From contig CALCDK010000156.1 of assembly GCA_937900605.1 (NCBI GenBank), positions 1-15,153 of the forward strand: a DNA stretch of 15,153 bases, in the 5' to 3' direction. Under the pieces are notes generated by a model. The model saw nothing but the letters and a program-made list of their open reading frames with translations, was not told the DNA's origin and ran no database searches. Each line of letters opens with the position of its first letter. Position 1 is the stretch's first letter. Origin of the DNA: an uncultured Olsenella sp. Lineage in GTDB: Bacteria > Actinomycetota > Coriobacteriia > Coriobacteriales > Atopobiaceae. Of this stretch, positions 7,366 through 13,113 are shown piece after piece. A program made the position numbers and the translations under genes.

Positions 7366-8208
7366 ATGAGCCCCCTCATGACGTTCACCGTCGTCACGAC
7401 CGTCGTCGGCCTCGCCCTCGTCGGCATCGTCGCGGCGCTCCCCGCGCTGCTTCGCCGCCGCGGCGTCACCATGCGGCGCACCCGCTTCGGCGTGACGCTC
7501 GTCTTCGACTCGCAGGACGCCGACGGCACGCCCGTGCGCCTGCTCAACGTCAACGGGGCGTTCCAGTCCGTCAGCTACGTGCCCGAGGGGCTGCGCTTCG
7601 AGCTGGCGTGCGAGTACCACCGCGTCATCACCGGGCTGGTCGAGGGCCTGTGCCGCCAGCGCGCCCCCCGCCGCGTCATGGTCATGGGCGGCGGCGGCTA
7701 CTCGCTGCCCAAGTACCTCGCCGCCCACGTGCGCGGCGCGAGCACCGACGTGGTCGAGATCGACCCGGCCATCACCCGCATCGCCCGCGAGGACTTCTTC
7801 CTCGACGAGTGCCTCGAGCGCACCGGGGCATGCCGCGCCGGACGCCTGCGCCTGCACAACGACGACGCCTGGGGCTTCCTGCGCGCGGCGGAGAAGCCCT
7901 ACGACGTCATCGTCAACGACGCCTTCTCGGGCAGCCGCCCGCTGGGCCCCATGGAGACCGCCGAGGGCGCCCGCGTGATGCGCGAGCACCTCTGCCCCGA
8001 CGGCGTCTACCTGGCCAACGTCCGCTGCGCCTTCGAGGGGCGCCGCAGCCGCCCGCTGCGCGAGGTCGAGGAGGCCTTCGGGCGCGAGTTCGCCCACGTC
8101 TGGTTCGTGCCCGAGTGGCCCGACGAGCCCCAGAAGCCCGGCAACAACGTGTTCGTCGCCACCGACGCCGAGCTCCCCATGCCGCAGGGCGCCCACGTCG
8201 TCAGGTAG
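7366..8208 (+). CDS. Membrane-anchored spermidine-synthase-like, SAM-fold protein
   Basis: The 280-aa product begins with one hydrophobic segment (about 6-29, followed by RRR), which predicts an inner-membrane anchor with the rest in the cytoplasm. A Rossmann-type nucleotide-binding fold of the spermidine synthase/methyltransferase superfamily follows. It has glycine motif VMVMGGGGYS (104-113), acidic VVEID (129-133) and VIVNDAFSG (181-189). In true aminopropyltransferases the first motif is normally GGGDG; the Asp is missing here (GGGGYS), so polyamine synthesis is doubtful. A methyltransferase or other transfer activity on an unknown substrate is possible. The ATG at 7366 has a strong AAGGAG six bases upstream. 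It is the only plus-strand gene in this part, divergent from the tatA-greA unit and apparently monocistronic. A small hairpin (8217-8230) follows its stop. Confidence 0.75.
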   Translation: MSPLMTFTVVTTVVGLALVGIVAALPALLRRRGVTMRRTRFGVTLVFDSQDADGTPVRLLNVNGAFQSVSYVPEGLRFELACEYHRVITGLVEGLCRQRAPRRVMVMGGGGYSLPKYLAAHVRGASTDVVEIDPAITRIAREDFFLDECLERTGACRAGRLRLHNDDAWGFLRAAEKPYDVIVNDAFSGSRPLGPMETAEGARVMREHLCPDGVYLANVRCAFEGRRSRPLREVEEAFGREFAHVWFVPEWPDEPQKPGNNVFVATDAELPMPQGAHVVR

Positions 8209-8348
8209 CGCAGGCCGCGCCGGGGGGCGCAGGCGAGGCGAGAGGCGCGGACTGGGCACCGACGGGGCGAGGGGCGCGGGCGTGCCCCGGTCCCGGCCGC
8301 AGGCGGCGACGACCCGGACATGCCCGTCTCGGCTCCCGCTGCGCCCCC

Positions 8349-8537
8349 CTACAGTGCCCCGCGCACGACGGGCTGGCCCGCCCGCATGACCGTCGTCATG
8401 CGTTCCGGCGACAGCGCGTGGATGTCTGCGGCGACGTCGCCCTCCACCACGAGCAGGTCGGCCTGCTTGCCGGCCTCCAGCGAGCCGAACTCGTCCTCGC
8501 CGCCCACCATGCGCGCGCCGTCCAGAGTGGCGGGTGA
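8349..8537 (-). pseudogene. 5'-truncated amidohydrolase remnant
   Basis: The minus-strand reading ends at a TAG (8349-8351) and matches only the extreme C-terminus of metal-dependent amidohydrolases of the imidazolonepropionase/AMA-type family. It shows TLDGARMVGG, then GSLEAGKQADLLVVEGDV, then MTTVMRAGQPVV. About 60 residues are recognisable. The metal-binding HxH strand, the catalytic Lys/His/Asp and about 350 residues of the barrel are absent. Upstream (8538-8640) the frame stays open to 8609 but the residues no longer look like the family, and no start or ribosome site is evident. It lies close to the 3' side of tRNA-Pro. The 140 bases between 8209 and 8348 are GC-rich and hold no other gene I can recognise. 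Confidence 0.65.
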
Positions 8538-8645
8538 CGGGTGCCGGGCGGCACGCGCGCGGCCGGGTTGCGGCTGGCATACGCCATGCGCGCACTTCTC
8601 GCCGGGCACGCACCGCCGGGCCGACGAACAGTGCCTCTCGGCAGC

Positions 8646-8680
8646 AAAAAGGGGCCGGAGGAACTGAGTCCTCCGGCCCC
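8646..8680 (-). terminator. Intrinsic terminator downstream of tRNA-Pro
   Basis: A perfect 12-bp stem (GGGGCCGGAGGA at 8651-8662 with TCCTCCGGCCCC at 8669-8680) with a 6-nt loop is followed on the minus strand by TTTTTGC. It starts 10 nt past the encoded CCA of the tRNA. It is the clearest intrinsic terminator in the window and probably ends a veg-ispE-tRNA transcript. Confidence 0.93.
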
Positions 8681-8689
8681 GTGTCTACG

Positions 8690-8766
<77 letters not shown>

Positions 8767-8780
8767 TAGCTTGATGAAGT

Positions 8781-9659
8781 TTACCAGACTTTTGCGTCCG
8801 CGCCAATAGAATTTGTAACCCAACTTCTCCAGCCCATCACGCGGGCGTCGCGGGCCACGTCGCGAGCGGCCTGCGGGGTCTCGCAGACGGCGAATGAGCA
8901 CGCCCCGGAGCCCGAGACCTGCGCCCCCACGACGCCGTCGCGGCCACGCAGCCAGCCCACGACGCGGGCGACCTCGGGGCACAGCGCGCAGGCGGCGTCG
9001 GCGAGGTTGTTGAACAGGCACGACCCCACCGCGCGGGGGCTGCCTTCCTCGGCGGCGGCGCACGCGTCGTCGAACGGCGCGGGGTCGGCGCCGCTGCGGT
9101 CGAACTCCTCGTAGGCCTCCACGGTGGAGACCCCGACGCCGTCCGGCATCACGAGCGCAAGCGGCACCTCGAACGGCAAGAAGGTCCTCTCGACGACGTC
9201 GCCTGCGCCCAGGCACAGCGACGGCACTGGGTCCAGGAAGAACGCGACGTCGGCGCCCACGCGGCGGGCCACCGAGACGACGCGCGGGTCGTGCGGCCCG
9301 ACGCCCCAGCGCTCGGCGAGGGCGCGCAGCGTGGCGCCCGCGTCCGCCGAGGACCCACCGAGGCCCGCGCGCTCGGGGATGCGCGCCCGGACGCTCACGC
9401 GCACGTCGGGGCGCACGCCGAGCTCGTCGGCGAGCATCTGCGCGGCGCGCCACACGGTGGTCCGGCAGGGGCCCACGCCCAGGGCGGGCTCGTGGGCCAC
9501 CTCGAGGGCGTCGGCGTCCTCGACCACGATGGTGTCGAGAAGCGCCACGGGGACCATGAGGGAGTCGACGCGGTGGTAGCCGCGCGCATCCCGCCCGTGA
9601 TGGATGCCCAGGTGCAGGTTGACCTTGCAGGGCGCCTGCACGACCTGGCTCGCGGCCAC
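8781..9659 (-). CDS. ispE: 4-diphosphocytidyl-2-C-methyl-D-erythritol kinase IspE
   Basis: IspE phosphorylates CDP-methylerythritol with ATP, the fourth step of the non-mevalonate (MEP) route to isoprenoids in the cytoplasm. The product is 292 aa, normal for this GHMP kinase. The N-terminal substrate motif APCKVNLHLGI (9-19) includes K12, and GYHRVDSLM (27-35) follows. The ATP loop is IPERAGLGGSSADAGA (94-109). GADVAFF at 135-141 supplies the conserved catalytic Asp (D137). The C-terminal glycine motif is VSGSGACSFAV (248-258). The start is a GTG at 9659 with only a weak ribosome site, four bases past the stop of veg, so translational coupling to veg is likely. Adjacency of veg and ispE is also seen in Bacillus-type genomes. 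tRNA-Pro follows after 14 bp. Confidence 0.95.
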   Translation of the reverse strand: MAASQVVQAPCKVNLHLGIHHGRDARGYHRVDSLMVPVALLDTIVVEDADALEVAHEPALGVGPCRTTVWRAAQMLADELGVRPDVRVSVRARIPERAGLGGSSADAGATLRALAERWGVGPHDPRVVSVARRVGADVAFFLDPVPSLCLGAGDVVERTFLPFEVPLALVMPDGVGVSTVEAYEEFDRSGADPAPFDDACAAAEEGSPRAVGSCLFNNLADAACALCPEVARVVGWLRGRDGVVGAQVSGSGACSFAVCETPQAARDVARDARVMGWRSWVTNSIGADAKVW

Positions 9660-9663
9660 GGCG

Positions 9664-9960
9664 CTACTCGGACGCGGACTCGACGAAGTCGAAGAGGCGA
9701 TCGCCCGTCTGGGCGTCGAAGAGCTCGACGGTGCCCGTCAGGACGTCGACGTACTGGTAGGACTGGCGGGCGGTGCGGCCGCGGCGCTCCTCGACCTCGA
9801 CGACGAAGAGGGAGGGGTGGGCGTGGACCAGGGTGCCTGTGCGCTCGACGATGCGCGAGCGGCCCATGTTGGCCTTGACCTTGAGGCGCTTGCCCTCGAG
9901 CTCGCGCAGGCCCTCGTGAATCTGGTCGACCCTGTTGACCACGGGAATGTCGTTCTCCAT
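9664..9960 (-). CDS. veg: Veg family protein
   Basis: The 98-aa product matches the small Veg family (Bacillus Veg is 86 aa), which adopts an SH3-like beta barrel. In Bacillus subtilis Veg is highly expressed and has been linked to biofilm matrix gene control; its molecular activity is not settled. Visible family features are the core GKRLKVKANMGRSRIVERTG (23-42), HPSLFVVEV (48-56), and SYQYVDVLTGTVELF (67-81). The ATG at 9960 has a perfect AGGAGG five bases upstream, the best ribosome site in the window, consistent with high expression. It is the first gene of the veg-ispE pair; its TATGAT -10 box lies about 54 bp upstream of the ATG. Confidence 0.92.
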   Translation of the reverse strand: MENDIPVVNRVDQIHEGLRELEGKRLKVKANMGRSRIVERTGTLVHAHPSLFVVEVEERRGRTARQSYQYVDVLTGTVELFDAQTGDRLFDFVESASE

Positions 9961-9965
9961 GCGAA

Positions 9966-10019
9966 CCTCCTACGCCCCGAGGGGCGGAATTGAGCCAGAA
10001 TCCGGGAACTTCCATCATA
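9966..10019 (-). promoter_or_regulatory. veg leader: -10 box, hairpin and strong ribosome site
   Basis: On the minus strand TATGAT (10014-10019) is a good -10 box, with no clear -35 (TTACCT at 17-bp spacing is weak). A tight hairpin (9973-9986, CGCCC/GGGCG with a CTCG tetraloop) ends one base before AGGAGG (9966-9971). The stem may keep the ribosome site open or protect the 5' end of the mRNA. Confidence 0.5.
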
Positions 10020-10173
10020 CCGTGGGGGTTCGCTAGAGGTAATTGTCGAAACCAATCGGCACAAGGTTGCCACGTCAGCGGCGGCGAGAAGGGCCGGCGG
10101 CGGGGGCACCTGGCGCGACGCATGGCGGCGCGACGGACCGCGCTCGGGACTTGGGGCGGCAAATCGGCACCCC

Positions 10174-10330
10174 CTGTGACCAAATTCGCGCCGTTTGCGC
10201 ACCCCCGACGGCAAGAATCGGCTCCGGCCTCCCATGGCCCGCACGTTACCGCAGGTAGAAGACCTGGCCGTTCGAGTCCGCCCAGATTGGGTCGCAAACG
10301 GACACGCAATCGGCGCGATTATGGTCACAG
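10174..10330. repeat. Imperfect long inverted repeat in the veg-nagB gap
   Basis: The left arm (10174-10199) and the complement of the right arm (10305-10330) match at 23 of 26 positions. They share CTGTGACCA, then CGCGCCG, then TTGCG. A second nested pair, CCGTTTGCG (10191-10199) and CGCAAACGG (10293-10301), extends the pairing with a bulge. GCACCCCCTG occurs in direct orientation beside both arms (10167-10176 and 10330-10339). It could fold as a roughly 157-nt structured RNA or be the remnant of a small mobile or repetitive element. Confidence 0.7.
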
Positions 10331-10378
10331 CACCCCCTGCCGCGCCGCCCCACGCCCCACGACAGACCGCCCGCGACG

Positions 10379-10416
10379 AAAAAGGGAGCCGCAGCGGGAA
10401 TCCCGTCGCGGCTCCC
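10379..10416 (-). terminator. Intrinsic terminator of nagB
   Basis: A 9-bp stem (GGGAGCCGC at 10384-10392 with GCGGCTCCC at 10408-10416) has additional pairing inside (CGGG/CCCG). It is followed on the minus strand by TTTTTCG. It lies 114 nt past the nagB stop, so the nagB transcript should include the two 33-bp repeats as a 3' untranslated region. Confidence 0.88.
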
Positions 10417-10423
10417 TGGGAAC

Positions 10424-10512
10424 CGTCGAGCAGATGCGGGGCGCGACCCGCACGTCACGTCGCGGCGCCCCTCTTGGCACGTCGAGCAGATGCGGGGCGC
10501 GACCCGCACGTC
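10424..10512. repeat. Two identical 33-bp direct repeats in the nagB 3' region
   Basis: Copies at 10424-10456 and 10480-10512 are identical over 33 bp, with a 23-bp spacer. Each begins CGTCGAGCAGATGC and ends CCCGCACGTC, and each contains a self-complementary TGCGGG/CCCGCA stem with a 6-nt loop. Both copies lie between the nagB stop and its terminator. Confidence 0.92.
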
Positions 10513-10529
10513 GTCGCGCGACCCCCTCT

Positions 10530-11264
10530 CTAGGCCTCGGGGCAGAGCGACAGGGCGTCCTCGTCGGCGACCACGGTGCAGTTGGGGTGCAGCTGCAGGA
10601 TGGACGCGGGGCACTCGGGCGTGATGGGGCCGAAGCACATGTCGTGGACGGCCTGGGCCTTCACGGCGCCGTTGGCCAGCACGAGGATGCTGCGGGCGAA
10701 CATGATGGTCTGGGTGCCCATGGTGTAGGCCTGGCGCGGGACGTCCTCGATGTCGTCGAAGAGGCGGCTGTTGGCCTGGATGGTGGACTCGGTCAGGTCG
10801 ACGCAGTGGGTGCCGCGGGAGAAGTGGTCGTCGGGCTCGTTAAAGCCGATGTGGCCGTTGTTGCCGATGCCCAGGAGCTGCAGGTCGGGGTAGCCGGCCT
10901 CGGCGACCATGCGGTCGTAGTCGGCGCAGGCGGCGTCGGCGTCGGGGTTGGAGCCGTCGGGCACGTGGGTGCGGGACAGGTCGATGTTCACGTGCGAGAA
11001 GAGGTTCTCGTTCATGAAGTAGTGGTAGCTCTGCGGGTCGTCGTGGGTCAGACCGCGGTACTCGTCCAGGTTGTAGGTGCTGACCTGCGAGAAGTCCAGG
11101 TCGCCCCTCTCGTAGGCGGCGACCAGGCCCTGGTAGGCGCCGATGGGGGTGGAACCGGTGGCGAGGCCCAGCACGCAGTCGGGCTTGAGGACCACCTGGG
11201 CGGCCATGATGGCGGCGCCCTTGCGGCTCATGTCGGCATAGTCCTTGGCGCGAACGATCTTCAT
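10530..11264 (-). CDS. nagB: Glucosamine-6-phosphate deaminase NagB
   Basis: NagB converts glucosamine 6-phosphate to fructose 6-phosphate and ammonia, the last step in feeding amino sugars into glycolysis. The product is 244 aa, the short form found in many Gram-positive bacteria (266 in Escherichia coli). The phosphate-binding GLATGSTPIGAY is at 33-44. YNLDEYRGL at 64-72 carries D67, the proton-shuttling Asp. The catalytic GIGNNGHIGFNEP is at 132-145, with H138 and E143 conserved; N136 replaces the Asp found in Escherichia coli. The ATG at 11264 has AAGGGA about nine bases upstream. No nagA or transporter lies beside it. The leader carries a strong hairpin (11291-11305), and no NagR-type operator was recognised. 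A terminator follows 114 nt downstream. Confidence 0.95.
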   Translation of the reverse strand: MKIVRAKDYADMSRKGAAIMAAQVVLKPDCVLGLATGSTPIGAYQGLVAAYERGDLDFSQVSTYNLDEYRGLTHDDPQSYHYFMNENLFSHVNIDLSRTHVPDGSNPDADAACADYDRMVAEAGYPDLQLLGIGNNGHIGFNEPDDHFSRGTHCVDLTESTIQANSRLFDDIEDVPRQAYTMGTQTIMFARSILVLANGAVKAQAVHDMCFGPITPECPASILQLHPNCTVVADEDALSLCPEA

Positions 11265-11290
11265 TTCGTACGTCCCTTCTTCCTGAGGCA

Positions 11291-11305
11291 GGGGGCTCGG
11301 CCCCC
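11291..11305 (-). other. Hairpin in the nagB leader
   Basis: GGGGGC (11291-11296) pairs with GCCCCC (11300-11305) around a 3-nt loop, 27 nt upstream of the nagB ATG. No T-run follows. It may be an mRNA 5' stability element. A possible -10, TAGCAT (11348-11353), lies upstream but has no clear -35. Confidence 0.35.
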
Positions 11306-11406
11306 GGGTCGACGACGTGACCGGGCGTGGGCCCAGACACGTCCATCATGCTACAGGCGGCGGCGCGATTCCATAGCCGCGGGCAAGGCATCGCGCCACG
11401 TGCTCG

Positions 11407-11440
11407 TCGCCGCGGCAAGAGGCACGTGCCGTCGCGGCGA
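11407..11440 (-). terminator. Candidate hairpin terminator downstream of rdgB
   Basis: TCGCCGCG (11407-11414) pairs with CGCGGCGA (11433-11440), and the loop contains the palindrome GGCACGTGCC. It lies 63 nt past the rdgB stop on the minus strand and is not followed by T residues. The remaining 11265-11503 sequence shows no gene. Confidence 0.3.
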
Positions 11441-11503
11441 GAAGGCGCGCCCACGGCCCGCCGCAGCTGGCCGTCGCCGGACCGGAACGCCGCGGCCCGC
11501 GCC

Positions 11504-12130
11504 CTATCCCAGCTTCGACGCCAGGTCGCGCAGCGCGAAGAAGCGATGCGACACGCGGTTCTTCTCGGCGGGGTCGAGCTCGGCCATGGTGCGGCCCGGC
11601 GTCTCGTCCGGCCAGAACAGCGGGTCGTAGCCGAAGCCGTTGGTGCCGCGCGGCTCGCGGCCCACATGGCCCTCGCAGTCGCCCTCGCCGCTCAGCACCT
11701 CGTCGCCGCGCACGAACACGACGCTCGAGTGGAAGCGGGCCGTGCGCTCGGCGTCGGCCACGTCGGCCATGCGCTCGCGCAGCTTGCGGTTGTTGGCCTC
11801 GTCGTCGCCGTGCACGCCCGCCCAGCGCGCCGAGAAGATCCCCGGCTCGCCGCCCAGGGCGTCCACGCACAGGCCCGAGTCGTCCGCCACGGCCATGGGC
11901 AGCCCGCACTCGCGCTGGGCCGCGCGAGCCTTGATGAGCGCGTTGTCGTGGAACGTCTCGCCGTCCTCGACCGGGTCGGGGAAGTCCCCCAGCTGCCCGA
12001 GCGCCACGAAGCGCACGCCGGGCATGACCGGCGCCAGGATGGCCTCGATCTCCACGACCTTGTGCGCGTTGCCGGTGGCCACGACCACCGTGGCCTCGGG
12101 GTCCAGCGCGCTGACGTCGACCTTCTCCAT
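11504..12130 (-). CDS. rdgB: XTP/dITP diphosphatase (RdgB/HAM1 family)
   Basis: This pyrophosphatase removes deaminated purine nucleotides (dITP, XTP and dXTP) by hydrolysing them to monophosphates, keeping them out of DNA and RNA. The product is 208 aa, normal for the family. Motifs in order are the nucleotide-binding ATGNAHKVVEI at 18-28, ADDSGLCVDALGG at 82-94 with the catalytic and metal-binding Asp pair, GIFSARWAG at 97-105, GFGYDPLF at 165-172, and the base-specific SHRFFAL at 194-200. The ATG at 12130 has GGGAGA about five bases upstream. It lies 21 bp downstream of rph on the same strand; rph followed by this gene is a common bacterial pairing, so an rph-rdgB operon is likely. Confidence 0.95.
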   Translation of the reverse strand: MEKVDVSALDPEATVVVATGNAHKVVEIEAILAPVMPGVRFVALGQLGDFPDPVEDGETFHDNALIKARAAQRECGLPMAVADDSGLCVDALGGEPGIFSARWAGVHGDDEANNRKLRERMADVADAERTARFHSSVVFVRGDEVLSGEGDCEGHVGREPRGTNGFGYDPLFWPDETPGRTMAELDPAEKNRVSHRFFALRDLASKLG

Positions 12131-12151
12131 GTGTCTCTCCCCTCGCCGCCT

Positions 12152-12892
12152 CTACAGGCGGAATCCGGTTGCCTCGGTCTGCAGGTCCACGAGCCGGGCC
12201 ACCCCCGCCTGGGCCAGGTCGAGGAGCGCGTCGAGCTGCGCGCGGTCGTACAGCGCGCCCTCGCCCGTGCCCTGGACCTCGACGATGCGGCCGCGCTCGT
12301 CGCCGGCCAGGTTGAGGTCCACCTCAGCGTGGGAGTCCTCGGGGTAGTCCAGGTCGAGAAGGGCGCGCCCGCCGACGATGCCAGCCGAGACGGCCGCCAC
12401 CTGGCCGGTGAGCGGGATGCGGGGCAGCTGGCCCCTCTCGACCATCGCGGACAGCGCCTGGTGCAGCGCCACCCACGCGCCGGTCACCGAGGCCGTGCGC
12501 GTGCCGCCGTCGGCCTCGACGACATCGCAGTCCAGCGTGATGGTAACCTCGCCCAGGCGGTCCAGACGGCACACCGAGCGCAGGCAGCGCCCCACGAGCC
12601 GCTCGATCTCCATCGAGCGCCCCTTGCGCCCGCGCTGCTCGCGCGGGGTGCGCCGCGCGGTGGACGCCGGCAGCATGGCGTACTCGGCCGTGACCCAGCC
12701 CGCGTGCGTGCCGCGGCGCCAGGCCGGCACGCCCTGCTCGACCGTGGCCGAGCACAGCACGCGCGTGCGCCCGAACTCCACCAGGCACGAGCCGTCCGCG
12801 TTGCCCATGACGCCGGGCGTGAGCGTCACCGGCCGCATCTGGTCCGCGAGCCTTCCCTCGGGCCTCCTGGCGAGAATCCCGTCGTCCGTCAT
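12152..12892 (-). CDS. rph: Ribonuclease PH
   Basis: RNase PH is a phosphorolytic 3'-to-5' exonuclease that trims tRNA 3' ends and contributes to RNA turnover as a hexameric ring. The product is 246 aa (about 238-245 usual). Residues 18-23 carry DQMRPV and 36-49 the CLVEFGRTRVLCSA strand pair. The phosphate-binding GGTRTASVTG is at 129-138, and LLDLDYPEDS at 178-187 supplies the catalytic Asp residues. The ATG at 12892 has GGGAGG four bases upstream; reading further upstream would run through tRNA-Val and is not credible. It sits between tRNA-Val, 62 bp upstream, and rdgB, 21 bp downstream. Confidence 0.96.
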   Translation of the reverse strand: MTDDGILARRPEGRLADQMRPVTLTPGVMGNADGSCLVEFGRTRVLCSATVEQGVPAWRRGTHAGWVTAEYAMLPASTARRTPREQRGRKGRSMEIERLVGRCLRSVCRLDRLGEVTITLDCDVVEADGGTRTASVTGAWVALHQALSAMVERGQLPRIPLTGQVAAVSAGIVGGRALLDLDYPEDSHAEVDLNLAGDERGRIVEVQGTGEGALYDRAQLDALLDLAQAGVARLVDLQTEATGFRL

Positions 12893-12915
12893 GGCGCCTC
12901 CCCCTCGTGTGCGAA

Positions 12916-12945
12916 GGCCCCCGTCGCGCGGTGCGGGCGGGGGCC
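12916..12945 (-). other. Hairpin between tRNA-Val and rph
   Basis: GGCCCCCG (12916-12923) pairs with CGGGGGCC (12938-12945). On the minus strand it comes 10 nt after the tRNA CCA and 24 nt before the rph ATG. Only TTCGC follows, so it looks more like an attenuator or tRNA-processing landmark than a full terminator. Confidence 0.4.
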
Positions 12946-12954
12946 GTCTTCTCG

Positions 12955-13030
12955 TGGTGGGCGATGAGGGGTTCGAACCCCCGACCTTGTGCGTGTAAGG
13001 CACCTGCGCTAGCCGCTGCGCCAATCGCCC
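12955..13030 (-). tRNA. tRNA-Val, anticodon TAC
   Basis: The minus strand folds into a cloverleaf of 76 nt including an encoded CCA. The acceptor is GGGCGAT/ATCGCCC with discriminator A. The D arm is GCGC...GCGC. The anticodon loop CTTACAC gives anticodon TAC, reading valine GTN codons. The T loop is TTCGAAC. The outer anticodon-stem pair (27-43) is G opposed to A, a mismatch. A possible -10 (TAGACT, 13041-13046) lies 10 nt upstream of the 5' end. The gene directly precedes rph. Confidence 0.95.
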
Positions 13031-13100
13031 GATCATGGGAAGTCTACCATACGGCCGCCACGCCGGACCCATGCGCGCGGCGTGGCACGGGCGCGCGCAC

Positions 13101-13106
13101 TATACT
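13101..13106 (+). promoter_or_regulatory. Candidate murE -10 box (TATACT)
   Basis: TATACT ends only seven bases before the murE ATG at 13114. A normal start site about seven bases after the box would fall at or beside the start codon. The intervening GGAGCGC contains a Shine-Dalgarno-like GGAG. No -35 resembling TTGACA is present at 17 bp. Confidence 0.5.
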
Positions 13107-13113
13107 GGAGCGC

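Larger units (their letters stand above)
9961..10529. other. Intergenic region without a convincing gene
   Basis: These 569 bases separate nagB and veg. Open frames exist on both strands, but their translations are Arg/Pro/Ala-rich, with no recognisable motif and no ribosome sites. The region holds the veg promoter near 10014, an imperfect inverted repeat (10174-10330), four same-strand copies of AATCGGC (10054, 10162, 10216, 10308), the nagB terminator (10379-10416) and two 33-bp direct repeats (10424-10512). Parts of 10150-10330 are visibly less GC-rich than the neighbouring genes. Confidence 0.7.

Noticed and set aside
8209..8348. Imperfect GC-rich repeat (GGCGAGAGGCGCGG-like) and weak hairpins after the spermidine-synthase-like gene
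   Set aside because: The similarity is short and expected in such GC-rich sequence, with no T-run and no reading frame, so it is not listed as a repeat or terminator.
10424..10512. CRISPR-like appearance of two 33-bp repeats with a 23-bp spacer
   Set aside because: There are only two repeats and one spacer, no cas gene in the window, and the pair sits inside the nagB 3' region ahead of its terminator. A CRISPR array is not supported.
9990..11630. Plus-strand frame spanning the veg-nagB gap and nagB
   Set aside because: It runs antisense through nagB and through repeats and terminators, has no ribosome site, and shows no recognisable protein family.
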